A stretch of DNA of 64,000 bases from Mycobacterium gallinarum. Its GTDB lineage: Bacteria; Actinomycetota; Actinomycetes; Mycobacteriales; Mycobacteriaceae. The translations under genes were made by a program, and so were the position numbers. This document shows, one piece after another, positions 16,354-27,486 of this stretch. Numbering within the stretch: position 1 is the first letter of the stretch; every line of letters starts with the position of its first letter. The stretch lies in assembly GCF_010726765.1 (NCBI RefSeq), contig NZ_AP022601.1, forward strand, positions 2,108,001-2,172,000, read 5' to 3'. The notes beneath the pieces were generated by a model. That model made no database searches. It saw only the letters and a program-made list of their open reading frames with translations, and was not told the DNA's origin.

Positions 16354-17180
16354 TGAAGCGCTGGGCCTTCTTGTTCAAGCCGTCCTGGCTGGCTCTGGCG
16401 GTTGTGGTGGTGGCGTTCGCGTACCTGTGTTTCACCGTGCTGGCGCCGTGGCAGCTCGGCAAGAACACCAAGACGTCGCGGGAGAACAACCAGATCTCGC
16501 ACTCGGTGACCGCCGACCCGGTACCGGTGACAACGCTTTTGCCGCAACAGGATTCGTCGGCGCCCGACGACCAGTGGCGCCGGGTCACGGCGACCGGTGA
16601 GTATCTGCCCGACGCCCAGGTACTCGCGCGGCTACGGTCGGTCGAGGGCGAACCCGCGTTCGAGGTGCTGGTCCCCTTCGCGGTCGACGGCGGCCCGACG
16701 GTGCTCGTCAACCGCGGTTACGTGCGCCCGGAGGGCGGGTCGAAGGTCCCGCCGATTCCCGCACCGCCGACGGGAACGGTGTCCGTCACCGCCCGGTTGC
16801 GGGACTCCGAAGGGCTGGTGCGAGACAAGGAGCCGTTCCGCGAGGACGGTGCACTGCAGGTGTATTCGATCAACGTGGGGCAGATCTCCACGCTCACCGG
16901 CGTGCCGCTGGCGGGGTCGTACCTGCAGCTGGTCGAGGACCAGCCCGGCGGGCTGGGCGTGCTGGGATTGCCCAACCTCGACGCCGGGCCGTTCCTGTCG
17001 TACGGCATCCAATGGATTGCGTTCGGGATCATCGCGCCGATCGGCCTCGGCTACTTCGTGCGCGCCGAGATCCTGCAGCGTCGGCGGGACAAGGCGGCCA
17101 AGGAGGCCGCGGACGCCACGCCGGAGAAACCGGTCACGACGGAGGCGAAGCTCGCCGACCGCTACGGCCGACGCCGCTGA
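16353..17180 (+). CDS. SURF1-family cytochrome c oxidase assembly protein
   Basis: A 275-aa membrane protein starting at ATG 16353, which shares its A with the ptpA stop. A first membrane helix at residues ~11-33 (WLALAVVVVAFAYLCFTVLA) is followed by WQLGKN, a SURF1 hallmark. The periplasmic domain contains WRRVTATGEYLPDAQVLARL and TVLVNRGYVRPEGG, and a second helix (~213-235, SYGIQWIAFGIIAPIGLGYF) precedes a charged tail. SURF1 helps haem a insertion into cytochrome oxidase. Its 3' end overlaps the convergent cobD by 47 bp. Confidence 0.93.
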   Translation: MKRWAFLFKPSWLALAVVVVAFAYLCFTVLAPWQLGKNTKTSRENNQISHSVTADPVPVTTLLPQQDSSAPDDQWRRVTATGEYLPDAQVLARLRSVEGEPAFEVLVPFAVDGGPTVLVNRGYVRPEGGSKVPPIPAPPTGTVSVTARLRDSEGLVRDKEPFREDGALQVYSINVGQISTLTGVPLAGSYLQLVEDQPGGLGVLGLPNLDAGPFLSYGIQWIAFGIIAPIGLGYFVRAEILQRRRDKAAKEAADATPEKPVTTEAKLADRYGRRR

Positions 17181-18099
17181 GAAGCACTGCGAGGAGTGCG
17201 GTCGCGATCTGAACCGCACGCGACAAGCGAACGGCGCGGCTGAGGTCGGCGATCCCCGGTGGCGGACCCTCGCCGAGTGTCGGCCGGATCTCGAGCTGGT
17301 GGGCGTACTGGGTCGGCCCGCCCAGCCGCACGCCCAGCGCGCCGGCGAAGGCGGCTTCGACGACACCGGCGTTGGGGCTGGGATGACGTGCCGCGTCGCG
17401 GCGCCACGCCTGCCACGCTCCGCGCGGTGACCCGCTGACCACCGGTGCGCACACCATGACCATGACCGCGGTGGCGCGGGCGGCGGCGAAGTTGGCGGCA
17501 TCGTCGAAACGGGCTGCGGCCCAACCGAATCGGCTGTAGCGCGATGTGCGGTGACCGATCATCGCGTCCAGCGTGTTGGCGCCGCGGTAGACCAGAATGG
17601 CGGGAACCCCGCCGACCGCGCCCCACAGGATCGGGGCCACCTGCGCGTCGGAGGTGTTCTCCGCGACCGATTCCAGTGCCGCGCGGGCGAGGCCGTCGGC
17701 GTCGAGGACCGACGGATCGCGTCCGCACAGCGACGGCAGCAGCGCGCGGGCGGCGTCGACGTCGCCTGCGGTCAGGTGGGCCGCCATTTGATTGCCGGCC
17801 CGCGTGAGTGACGTCCCGCCCAGCGCCACGAAAGTCGCCGCGGCCATGGCCGCTGGCGCTCCCACGCGCCCTGCCGCCCGCTCGATCAGTACGCCGGCCG
17901 CGCCGAGGGCCCCGAGCAGAGCGGCGGTGTGGACGGCACCGGCGGCGCGGGTGTCGGCGTAGCTCAGCCGCTCGAAAGCCGATGCGCCGCGGCCGAACAA
18001 CGCCACCGGATGACCCCGGCGGGGGTCACCGAACAGCAGGTCGGCCAGCCACCCCACCGCCATCCCTGCGGCGCGGCCGCGGCCATGTGGCGCAAACAC
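17134..18099 (-). CDS. cobD: Adenosylcobinamide-phosphate synthase (CobD/CbiB)
   Basis: A 321-aa integral membrane enzyme that attaches aminopropanol (or its phosphate) to adenosylcobyric acid. DLLFGDPRRGHPVALFGR near residues 20-37 is the family's start signature, and ESVAENTSDAQVAPILWGAV with YRGANTLDAMIGHRTSRY in the middle are strongly conserved. Several hydrophobic segments span the length. It fits with the cobC-like gene 2 kb upstream. The start at 18099 is ATG. The last 47 bases overlap the convergent SURF1 gene. Confidence 0.93.
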   Translation of the reverse strand: MFAPHGRGRAAGMAVGWLADLLFGDPRRGHPVALFGRGASAFERLSYADTRAAGAVHTAALLGALGAAGVLIERAAGRVGAPAAMAAATFVALGGTSLTRAGNQMAAHLTAGDVDAARALLPSLCGRDPSVLDADGLARAALESVAENTSDAQVAPILWGAVGGVPAILVYRGANTLDAMIGHRTSRYSRFGWAAARFDDAANFAAARATAVMVMVCAPVVSGSPRGAWQAWRRDAARHPSPNAGVVEAAFAGALGVRLGGPTQYAHQLEIRPTLGEGPPPGIADLSRAVRLSRAVQIATALLAVLLSGVGRSGRRASPPS

Positions 18100-18186
18100 T
18101 CCGGCAGCGTCTCACAGGGTGGTTCGCGCACAATCGGCTGGCCGGGGGTCCATGATCACAGCAGACACAACTGCGAGGAGTCCACG

Positions 18187-18582
18187 ATGACGTTCCCGGC
18201 CCTTAACCATGTCGCGCTGACGGTGCGTGACCTCAATGTCAGCGGACCGTGGTACCGGGCCTTGCTCGAGGCCGAACCCGTCCTTGACGAGCACACCGAT
18301 GCGGGTTTCCACCATCTGGTGTGGGCGTTCGACAACGGCACCTTGTTCGGCATCCATCAGCACGATCAGCAAGCGCCCGACGAACGATTCACCGAATTCC
18401 GCGCCGGGCTGGACCACGTCGGCTTCGGATGTGCGGACCGCGCCGCGCTGGAACAGTGGGTGCAGCGGCTCGACGCCCTGGGTGTCGAGCACAGCGGCAT
18501 CGTCGACGAGAGCTACGGGTCAGGGCTCAGCTTCCGGGATCCCGACGGCATCGCGTTGGAGTTCTTCGCGCCGCCTACCTGA
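18187..18582 (+). CDS. VOC-family (glyoxalase-like) protein
   Basis: A 131-aa protein with ATG 18187 preceded by GAGGAG. The two half-modules are visible: LNHVALTVRDLNVSGPWYRA at the N-terminus and SGLSFRDPDGIALEFFAPP at the C-terminus, with a central LDHVGFGC starting the second half. His8, His63-region and Glu near the C-terminus could bind a metal. Substrate unknown. It is a single gene, divergent from cobD and overlapping the facing DUF2855 gene by 8 bp at the 3' end. Confidence 0.88.
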   Translation: MTFPALNHVALTVRDLNVSGPWYRALLEAEPVLDEHTDAGFHHLVWAFDNGTLFGIHQHDQQAPDERFTEFRAGLDHVGFGCADRAALEQWVQRLDALGVEHSGIVDESYGSGLSFRDPDGIALEFFAPPT

Positions 18583-19645
18583 GCGTGACGATGATCCCCG
18601 TCGCCGGGTCGACCTTCCCGTCGAGCAGTTCGAGGTAGGCCCGCTGGATCTCGTCCTCGGTCGAAATCCGCTCGATCCGGAGCCAGCCGGCGGCCCACTG
18701 CGCGAACGGCGCCCACGACTCGGCGACCTTGCGGTCGAGCTCGGCGGTCCCCCAGTCGTTGCCGCGCTTGGCGATCCTGTCCGGCGCGAAGAAGAACACC
18801 GGGCTTGGGCCGGCGAGTTCGCCTGCCCCCGATGCTATCTCGGTCCAGTGGGTGGCACCGACCGTCGAGCTGTGGGCCAGCCGATCCCCGTAGTGGGCGT
18901 GCACTTGGGCGCGCACCTTACCGTCGCCGGAGATGTCGACGTAGACCGCGCGCTCGCCGGGAAGATCGGACACCGCGTCGTACAGACACACCGAGTCGTA
19001 GATGTTCAGTCCCTCGACGAACTCGCTGTTGCCCCGCGACGTCAGTCCCACAACCTTGATGCGGTCACGCTTGGCGAGTAGGTAAGCCGCAATCAGCGCC
19101 GTCTTCGAAGACGCGCTGGAGATGACGATCGTGTCGGCGCCGAAGAAGTCCTCGTCGGCTAGGAAATCGTCGATGAGGAACGACGTGAAGAACAGCGGGA
19201 AGAAGAGGATGTGTTCGGCCTCGCGGTCGGCCGAGTAGACGGGATCGGTCTCGATGTCGCGGTAACCCTGATAGGCCGACGGCAGACCCGCCCGATGCGG
19301 TGCCGCGTCGAAGAAGCCCTTCTCGTTGATGCGGGAGGGCATGACCACCAGGTGGCTGGCGCACGGCAGGTAGCCGTAGACGCGCATGCCCTGCGGCAGG
19401 CCGGAATTGCGGGACTCCTCGACGTGGGCGTAACCCCAGACGTTGAGCCTCCCCCACTCCGGGTCCGACGCCGGGAAGAAGCCCCAGTAGTTCATTGCGT
19501 CGCCGAACACGGCGTACGTGATGTTGTTCGCGGTCAGGCCGAACGACTCGATGCGAAGCAACGCCTCGCCGTCGGCCGGCGACGGCGGGTCGCCGTTGAC
19601 GATGCGGGTGTCGTGAAGGTCCTCGCGATTCAGCTCCAGGTCCAC
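18575..19645 (-). CDS. DUF2855 family protein
   Basis: A ~356-aa protein. The zinc-less medium-chain-dehydrogenase-like layout (LTANNITYAVFGDAMNYWGF early, IVISSASSKTALIAAYLLAK and VVGLTSRGNSEFVE in the middle) and overall length match the DUF2855 proteins, whose function is not established. GTG 19645 is preferred because family members begin VDLELNRED-like and it leaves a 10-bp gap to the upstream nitroreductase; an ATG at 19678 would add 11 residues and overlap that gene. Likely cotranscribed with the nitroreductase. Confidence 0.78.
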   Translation of the reverse strand: MDLELNREDLHDTRIVNGDPPSPADGEALLRIESFGLTANNITYAVFGDAMNYWGFFPASDPEWGRLNVWGYAHVEESRNSGLPQGMRVYGYLPCASHLVVMPSRINEKGFFDAAPHRAGLPSAYQGYRDIETDPVYSADREAEHILFFPLFFTSFLIDDFLADEDFFGADTIVISSASSKTALIAAYLLAKRDRIKVVGLTSRGNSEFVEGLNIYDSVCLYDAVSDLPGERAVYVDISGDGKVRAQVHAHYGDRLAHSSTVGATHWTEIASGAGELAGPSPVFFFAPDRIAKRGNDWGTAELDRKVAESWAPFAQWAAGWLRIERISTEDEIQRAYLELLDGKVDPATGIIVTLR

Positions 19646-19655
19646 GCGGCCAGCC

Positions 19656-20309
19656 TTACATAAAGGCGCGATTCCCATACCGGTCGAGCGAAACCAGTTC
19701 TCCGACAGGACGACGCGTGGTGGGGCCGTACTTGCCGATCGGCCAGCCCATCGGGATCACCGCGCACGGGGTGACGTTCCACGGCAGACCGAGGACGCGG
19801 CGGGCCAAGAACTTGCTCCACAGCGGAATGGTGATCAGCGCCGCGCCCAGACCTGCGGCACGGGCCGCCAGCAGGAGGTTCTGCACGGCGGGATAGATGG
19901 AACCGTAGGCACTTGTCACCGCGACCGGCGGCCAGGGCGGGACGACACCTTTGAGACATGGCACGATCACCACGGGGATCTCGTCGAAGTGGTCAGCCTG
20001 CCACCGCACGGCCTTCTCGTTGCGCAGCATCTTCTCGTCCATCCGGTTGCCGAGCATGCGCTTGTACATCTCGCCGCCGAAACTGATGGCCGTACGGTTC
20101 AGGCGGCCGAGTTTCGCAACCACCGCACGGTCCTTGACGACGATGAACTCCCAGTTCTGCGCGTTGGAGCCCGTCGGCGCCTTCATGGCCAGCTCGAGGA
20201 TGTGCAGGAGCAGTGCGTCATCGACCGGGTCCGGTTTGATCCGACGGATGGCCCGCTGAGTGCGCATCGCCTCTTCGAGCGACATGGTCAGGGGTTCTTG
20301 TTGCGTCAT
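19656..20309 (-). CDS. Nitroreductase-family flavoprotein
   Basis: A 217-aa FMN-binding nitroreductase-fold protein. RTQRAIRRIKPDPVDDALL near residue 17 binds the FMN phosphate, MKAPTGSNAQNWEFIVV around 43-59 is the conserved dinucleotide loop, and AARAAGLGAALITIPLW near 150 is the typical C-terminal FMN motif. Members reduce quinones, nitro compounds or F420-like substrates with NAD(P)H. It leads a two-gene operon with the DUF2855 gene; the tRNA-Val gene lies immediately upstream. Confidence 0.9.
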   Translation of the reverse strand: MTQQEPLTMSLEEAMRTQRAIRRIKPDPVDDALLLHILELAMKAPTGSNAQNWEFIVVKDRAVVAKLGRLNRTAISFGGEMYKRMLGNRMDEKMLRNEKAVRWQADHFDEIPVVIVPCLKGVVPPWPPVAVTSAYGSIYPAVQNLLLAARAAGLGAALITIPLWSKFLARRVLGLPWNVTPCAVIPMGWPIGKYGPTTRRPVGELVSLDRYGNRAFM

Positions 20310-20353
20310 GTCTTGATCCCAGCACGGCCGGCGTCCGGGTCAAGAGGCAAGGG

Positions 20354-20425
20354 TGGGCGCGGACGGTATCGAACCGCCGACCGCTGGTGTGTAAAACCAG
20401 AGCTCTACCACTGAGCTACGCGCCC
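20354..20425 (-). tRNA. tRNA-Val (anticodon UAC)
   Basis: The minus strand folds as a full cloverleaf: acceptor GGGCGCG/CGCGCCC, D arm GCTC...GAGC, anticodon arm CTGGT-TTTACAC-ACCAG with TAC at positions 34-36, and T arm GGCGG-TTCGATA-CCGTC. The discriminator is A and CCA is not encoded. The anticodon UAC reads GUA/GUG valine codons. Confidence 0.97.
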
Positions 20426-20437
20426 TCGTCAGGGCAA

Positions 20438-20443
20438 ATTACA
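20438..20443 (-). promoter_or_regulatory. Candidate -10 box of the tRNA-Val gene
   Basis: TGTAAT on the minus strand lies about 12 bases upstream of the mature tRNA 5' end, leaving room for a short leader that RNase P would remove. No clear -35 hexamer is seen. Confidence 0.35.
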
Positions 20444-20470
20444 CGCCGACGAGGTCAGACACGAAATCCG

Positions 20471-20935
20471 TCAATCCGACCGAAGCGCCGCCAGCGCGTC
20501 CGTCCACACCGCCTGATCGCGCGGCTCCCCCGGCTGCTTCATCTCCGCGAACCGGACGATGCCGCCGCGATCCACGACGAAGGTCCCCCGATTGGCGAAG
20601 CCGGCGTCGTCGTTGAACACGCCGTAGGCCTGCGCCACCGCGCCGTGCGGCCAGAAGTCCGACAGGACCGGAAACAGGAAGCCGCTTTCGGTCGCCCAGA
20701 CCTTGTGGGTGGGCGGCGGGCCGACCGAGACGGCCAACGTCGCAGTGTCGTCGTTCTCGTAGTTCGGCAGATGATCACGGATCTCGTCGAGCTCGCCCTG
20801 ACAGATCCCGGTGAACGCCAACGGAAAGAACACCAGCAACACATCTTTGGCACCGCGGAAGTCGCTCAGCGTGACCGGCTGGCCGTTCTGGTCCTTGAGC
20901 GTGAAGTCCGGCGCCTCGGTTCCGACCTCGATCAC
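20471..20935 (-). CDS. ahpE: One-Cys peroxiredoxin AhpE
   Basis: A 154-aa thioredoxin-fold peroxidase from GTG 20935. The peroxidatic Cys is in FPLAFTGICQGEL (about residue 45), with the conserved Thr four residues earlier, and the strand SVGPPPTHKVWA and the segment SDFWPHGAVAQAYGVFND match M. tuberculosis AhpE (Rv2238c) nearly residue for residue. It reduces peroxides and peroxynitrite in the cytosol, using mycothiol/mycoredoxin for recycling. Four bases separate it from the upstream DUF3052 gene, as in M. tuberculosis. Confidence 0.96.
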   Translation of the reverse strand: MIEVGTEAPDFTLKDQNGQPVTLSDFRGAKDVLLVFFPLAFTGICQGELDEIRDHLPNYENDDTATLAVSVGPPPTHKVWATESGFLFPVLSDFWPHGAVAQAYGVFNDDAGFANRGTFVVDRGGIVRFAEMKQPGEPRDQAVWTDALAALRSD

Positions 20936-20939
20936 CGGC

Positions 20940-21365
20940 TCATCGCCGACCCGCGGCCTTGGACTTCGGCTGCACCAGCCGGCTGGCGATCCAGCCGCCG
21001 AGGTTCGCCGACGAGGTCTGCATCAGCCCGGCCGTCGGCGCCGACTCGGCGATCTCAGCCGGCTGCACGTGTCCGGGCTTACCCGTCTTGGGGGTGACGA
21101 CCCAGATGACCCCGTCGTCGGCCAGGGGCGTGATGGCGTCCATCAGACGGTCGACGAGGTCGCCGTCGTCGTCGCGCCACCACAGCAGCACCACGTCGAT
21201 CACTTCGTCGGCGTCTTCGTCGAGCAGCTCACCGCCGCACGCTTCCTCGATGTCGGCCCGGATGTCGTCGTCGACGTCCTCGTCCCAGCCCAACTCCTGC
21301 ACAACCTGATCTTTTTGGATGCCCAGTCTTTGGGCGAAGTTCGAGGCGTCCTCCGCCGCGACCAC
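20940..21365 (-). CDS. DUF3052 family protein (Rv2239c-like)
   Basis: A 141-aa acidic protein from GTG 21365. The central strand-rich part (IDVVLLWWRDDDGDLVDRLM, then DDGVIWVVTPKTGKPGHV) is the DUF3052 core. The C-terminal ~35 residues are conserved (AESAPTAGLMQTSSANLGGW) and end in a basic tail. No enzymatic motif is seen and the function is unknown. It precedes ahpE in a two-gene unit conserved in mycobacteria. The start might be slightly further upstream, but no better candidate is visible. Confidence 0.87.
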   Translation of the reverse strand: MVAAEDASNFAQRLGIQKDQVVQELGWDEDVDDDIRADIEEACGGELLDEDADEVIDVVLLWWRDDDGDLVDRLMDAITPLADDGVIWVVTPKTGKPGHVQPAEIAESAPTAGLMQTSSANLGGWIASRLVQPKSKAAGRR

Positions 21366-21469
21366 CGTCGGTCCTCCTTCAGCCAGCTGGCGCGATGTGC
21401 GTCCAGCCCTATCGTCGCACGCCGGGGTCCGCTACCGACTCACCGGCGGCAAGGTTGTGCCGATCTGAA

Positions 21470-22045
21470 TCAATATGCCGCATCGCAACGGTTCAGCGCG
21501 GTGGTCTTCGCATCGTTGAGTTTGGTGATCGCGGCGTTGAATTCTTCAGGCCCGTAATTGCCCTCAATCGCCACTGCCACGCCCCTTGCGGCGTCGACCC
21601 AGGTGTTCATCGAGTCCTTCAGGTCCGGCGGCAGCTCCTCGGACATGCTGCGTGCGACCAGGTCGGCGCTGTGATTGAGGGCGTCGATCGCGGGTCGCGC
21701 CTTGGCTTCGGCGTCGGCGGCGCTCTGGTTGAAGGCGTCGACGTAGGCGTTGACTGCGGTGATCGCGTCCACACTGCTGGTGCTCAGCGACTCACACGAC
21801 GTATGCACCGCCTCCTGGGTGAGCGACGCCTGCCGCTCGGACTCGCGGGCACTCGAGCTGGCCGCGGACTCCGCGATCGACGCCGACACCGACGCCCTGT
21901 ACACGGGTGCATCCGCGGTATCGACCGACGCGGCGCCCTGGGTGACACTGCTGCAGCCCACGATGATCATCGCCGCGGAAGCGGCACTGCCGATCGCGAG
22001 AGCGGCGATCCGCAGGCGTCTCGGAAACAGCCAACCGGTCACCAC
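21470..22045 (-). CDS. Predicted lipoprotein, unknown function (Rv2240c position)
   Basis: A 191-aa exported protein. After a basic start (TGWLFPRRLR) and a hydrophobic stretch (residues ~13-30) comes the lipobox IVGC with Cys31, so it is probably lipid-anchored. The mature part is helical, rich in Ala, Ser and Glu, with two further Cys (VHTSCES and LNRCDAAY) that could form a disulfide. It lies divergent from aceE, as Rv2240c does in M. tuberculosis. No domain is recognised. Confidence 0.75.
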   Translation of the reverse strand: MVTGWLFPRRLRIAALAIGSAASAAMIIVGCSSVTQGAASVDTADAPVYRASVSASIAESAASSSARESERQASLTQEAVHTSCESLSTSSVDAITAVNAYVDAFNQSAADAEAKARPAIDALNHSADLVARSMSEELPPDLKDSMNTWVDAARGVAVAIEGNYGPEEFNAAITKLNDAKTTALNRCDAAY

Positions 22046-22243
22046 GGTCTGCAGAGGTTACCGGGTCCCATTCGCGACCGCGGGTTCATTCCAGTCCCGT
22101 ACCCCACCGGTGCATGTCGTGCAGGATTGGAGAAGGATGGAGGAACCGCGCACGCAAGAGTGCAAAGTGACCACAGGTGAGAGGTGCGGAAAACATCCAC
22201 GCCGACCACCGCAGCACGTATACCGCCTAACAAGGAGCGGAAG

Positions 22244-25033
<2,790 letters not shown>

Positions 25034-25043
25034 CCGCTGTTCT

Positions 25044-25058
25044 TGGAGGATTCCTCCA
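25044..25058. promoter_or_regulatory. Perfect palindrome at the mabR promoter
   Basis: TGGAGGA-T-TCCTCCA lies between aceE and mabR, spanning about -38 to -24 relative to the mabR start codon. It overlaps the expected -35 region of the promoter whose -10 is at 25070-25075. It is a good candidate operator, perhaps for autoregulation. Confidence 0.5.
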
Positions 25059-25069
25059 GAAGCATGGCG

Positions 25070-25075
25070 TAGTCT
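25070..25075 (+). promoter_or_regulatory. Candidate -10 box giving a leaderless mabR message
   Basis: TAGTCT fits TANNNT and ends six bases before the A of the mabR ATG at 25082. Transcription would start at the start codon, a common arrangement in mycobacteria, and no ribosome-binding site is present to argue otherwise. Confidence 0.5.
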
Positions 25076-25081
25076 TTATAG

Positions 25082-26323
25082 ATGCCCGACAATCGCTACG
25101 TTCCGCCGAAGTCCACGGTCGAGGTGCTGGAAGCGGTGCCCGACGTGGTGCTGCGGCGGCTGAAGCAGTATTCGGGCCGACTGGCCACCGAGGCTGTGCG
25201 CGCCCTCGAGCAACGGCTGCCGTTCTTCGCCGATCTCGAGGCCTCGCAGCGGGCCAGCGTGCAGTTGGTCGTGCAGGCCGCGGTGGTCAACTTCGTCGAG
25301 TGGATGCGCAATCCGCAGAGCAATGTCAGCTACACCGCCGAGGCGTTCGAGGTCGTCCCACAGGATCTCCGTCGCAAGATCGCGCTACGGCAGTCGGTCG
25401 AGATGGTTCGCGTCACCATGGAGTACTGCGAGGAGGTGGTGCCGCTCTTGGCTCGCTCCGATGAACAGTTGACCGCGCTGACGGCCGGAATTCTGCGCTA
25501 CAGCCGGGATCTCGCGTTCGCCGCCGCCACCGTCTACGCCGACCAGGCCGAAGCGCGCGGCGCCTGGGACACCCGGATGGAGGCCAATGTCATCGACGCG
25601 GTCGTACGCGGGGACACCGGACCGGAGTTGCAGTCGCAGGCCGCGGCATTGAAATGGGACGCGACCGCCCCGGCCACCGTGATCGTCGGTCTTCCACATC
25701 CGGACCGGAACGACCTCGTCGGGGACGACGTGCACGATGTCGCCAACCGCCACGGCCGCGCCGCGCTGTCCGACGTGCATGGCACCTGGCTGGTGGCGAT
25801 CGTGTCGGGCGGACTGTCCGCGACCGACCGCTTTCTCACCGACCTGATGAAGGTATTCGCCGACGGCCCAGTAGTGATCGGCCCGACCGCCACCACATTG
25901 GCGGCCGCGCATCGCAGCGCCACCGAGGCGATCGCCGGCATGAACGCGGTCGCCGGCTGGACCGGCGCACCGCGGCCGGTCGTGGCCCGCGAGCTACTGC
26001 CCGAACGAGCACTGCTGGGCGACATCTCCGCGGTCGCCGCGCTGGAAGCTGAGGTCATGCGGCCCTTGGCAGACGCGGGTCCGGCGCTGGCCGAGACCCT
26101 CGACGCTTATCTGGACTCGGGCGGCGCCATCGAGGCGTGTGCGCGCAAATTGTTCGTTCATCCAAATACCGTGCGCTACCGGCTCAAACGGATCGCGGAC
26201 TTCACGGGTCGCGATCCGACGGTCCCGCGGGACGCCTATGTCCTGCGGGTAGCGTCCAGCCTGGGGCGGCTGAGTCGGCAAACGCACCTAGCCAGCACGC
26301 GAAACATCGCCATAGCCAGGTGA
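25082..26323 (+). CDS. mabR: FAS-II operon regulator MabR (PucR/CdaR-type)
   Basis: A 413-aa regulator in the Rv2242 position. The N-terminal ~160 residues are helical, residues ~165-300 resemble the GGDEF-like sensor segment of CdaR/PucR proteins, and residues ~340-395 contain the PucR-type helix-turn-helix: YLDSGGAIEACARKLFVHPN, then TVRYRLKRIADFTGRDP. MabR is known to bind the promoter of the fabD-acpM-kasA-kasB-accD6 operon and to respond to long-chain acyl-CoA. Encoded just upstream of that operon and downstream of aceE, linking acetyl-CoA supply to mycolate synthesis. Confidence 0.95.
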   Translation: MPDNRYVPPKSTVEVLEAVPDVVLRRLKQYSGRLATEAVRALEQRLPFFADLEASQRASVQLVVQAAVVNFVEWMRNPQSNVSYTAEAFEVVPQDLRRKIALRQSVEMVRVTMEYCEEVVPLLARSDEQLTALTAGILRYSRDLAFAAATVYADQAEARGAWDTRMEANVIDAVVRGDTGPELQSQAAALKWDATAPATVIVGLPHPDRNDLVGDDVHDVANRHGRAALSDVHGTWLVAIVSGGLSATDRFLTDLMKVFADGPVVIGPTATTLAAAHRSATEAIAGMNAVAGWTGAPRPVVARELLPERALLGDISAVAALEAEVMRPLADAGPALAETLDAYLDSGGAIEACARKLFVHPNTVRYRLKRIADFTGRDPTVPRDAYVLRVASSLGRLSRQTHLASTRNIAIAR

Positions 26324-26408
26324 CGGAGGTCACTCCGTGGGCCTAGTTCAAGATCACGGGTGGCAATAAGGTCGCGGACCGGTATCGATGGCGTCGCATC
26401 ACATGCGC

Positions 26409-26429
26409 TTTTGTGGAGTACCTACAAAA
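26409..26429. promoter_or_regulatory. Inverted repeat TTTTGT-N9-ACAAAA, probable MabR operator
   Basis: TTTTGT (26409-26414) and ACAAAA (26424-26429) flank nine bases in the fabD leader. The repeat covers the -35 position of the promoter whose -10 is at 26445. It agrees with the inverted repeat I recall for the mycobacterial FAS-II promoter bound by MabR. Confidence 0.75.
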
Positions 26430-26444
26430 ACCTAAGACCAGGTT

Positions 26445-26450
26445 CATAAT
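26445..26450 (+). promoter_or_regulatory. Candidate -10 box of the FAS-II operon
   Basis: CATAAT lies 45 bases upstream of the fabD GTG and 16 bases after the operator repeat. It is the best TANNNT-like hexamer in the 171-bp gap. Transcription would begin near 26457. Confidence 0.5.
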
Positions 26451-26494
26451 CTCTTACACCGCGCAAATGTGGTTTCACAGTGTTCTCTTAGAGA

Positions 26495-27403
26495 GTGCTT
26501 GCGTTGCTTGCGCCCGGACAGGGCTCTCAAACTCCCGGCATGCTCGCCTCGTGGCTCGAGCTGTCGGGTGCCGCTGACCGTATCGCAGCGTGGTCGGCGA
26601 TCAGCGGGCTGGACCTCGCGACGCTGGGAACTACCGCCACCGCTGAGGAAATCACCGATACCGCCGTCACGCAGCCACTGGTCGTGGCGGCCACCCTGCT
26701 CGCCCACGAAGAGCTGACCCGGCGCGGCGTCCTGGACGGTAAGCAGACCGTGGTCGCCGGCCACTCGGTCGGTGAGATCGCGGCATACGCGATCGCTGGC
26801 GTGATCTCCGCGGACGACGCAGTCAAGCTTGCCGCGACCCGCGGCGCCGAGATGGCCAAGGCCTGTGCACTCGAGCCCACCGGAATGGCCGCGGTGCTCG
26901 GCGGTGACGAGGCCGAGGTGCTGGCCCGTCTCGAGGCGCTCGATCTCGTGCCCGCCAACCGCAACGCGGCCGGTCAGATCGTGGCCGCAGGCAGCATCGC
27001 GGCCCTGGACAAGCTCGCCGAGGATCCGCCGGAGAAGGCGCGGGTGCGTAAGCTCGCAACCGCCGGCGCGTTCCACACACACTTCATGGCCACCGCCGCC
27101 GAGGGGTACGCGGCCGCCGCCGAGGGTGTAACAACGTCCGAGCCGACAACGACGCTGTTGTCGAACGCCGATGGTCAAGCAGTCGCCTCGGCCGCGGACG
27201 CGATGGTCAAGTTGGTCGGTCAGATGACCAAGCCGGTGCGCTGGGATCTGTGCACCGAGACCATGCGTCAACAGAATGTGACGGCGCTCGTCGAGTTCCC
27301 GCCTGCCGGGGCCCTGACGGGGATTGCCAAGCGCGAACTTCGGGGGGTACCGACGCACGCCGTCAAGTCCCCCGCTGACCTGGACGGGCTCGCCGAGCTC
27401 TGA
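26495..27403 (+). CDS. fabD: Malonyl-CoA:ACP transacylase
   Basis: FabD loads malonyl groups onto AcpM for FAS-II elongation. The 302-aa product starts at GTG 26495 with MLALLAPGQGSQTPGM. The active-site Ser is in VAGHSVGEIAAYA (about residue 91), the substrate Arg in the helix LAATRGAEM, and the catalytic His in AFHTHFM (~196). Length matches Rv2243. First gene of the fabD-acpM-kasA-kasB-accD6 operon; 83 bases separate it from acpM. Confidence 0.96.
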   Translation: MLALLAPGQGSQTPGMLASWLELSGAADRIAAWSAISGLDLATLGTTATAEEITDTAVTQPLVVAATLLAHEELTRRGVLDGKQTVVAGHSVGEIAAYAIAGVISADDAVKLAATRGAEMAKACALEPTGMAAVLGGDEAEVLARLEALDLVPANRNAAGQIVAAGSIAALDKLAEDPPEKARVRKLATAGAFHTHFMATAAEGYAAAAEGVTTSEPTTTLLSNADGQAVASAADAMVKLVGQMTKPVRWDLCTETMRQQNVTALVEFPPAGALTGIAKRELRGVPTHAVKSPADLDGLAEL

Positions 27404-27486
27404 AAGGGAATGCTTTCCGGTCCGTCGGAGGCAACAACCACATACCAACACCAGTTGGCAGTAACAACCAATTAGAAGGAGCCATC

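Noticed and set aside
17134..17180. 47-bp overlap of SURF1 and cobD 3' ends considered a misannotation
   Set aside because: Both reading frames keep plausible C-terminal tails, and long convergent overlaps occur elsewhere in compact actinobacterial genomes.
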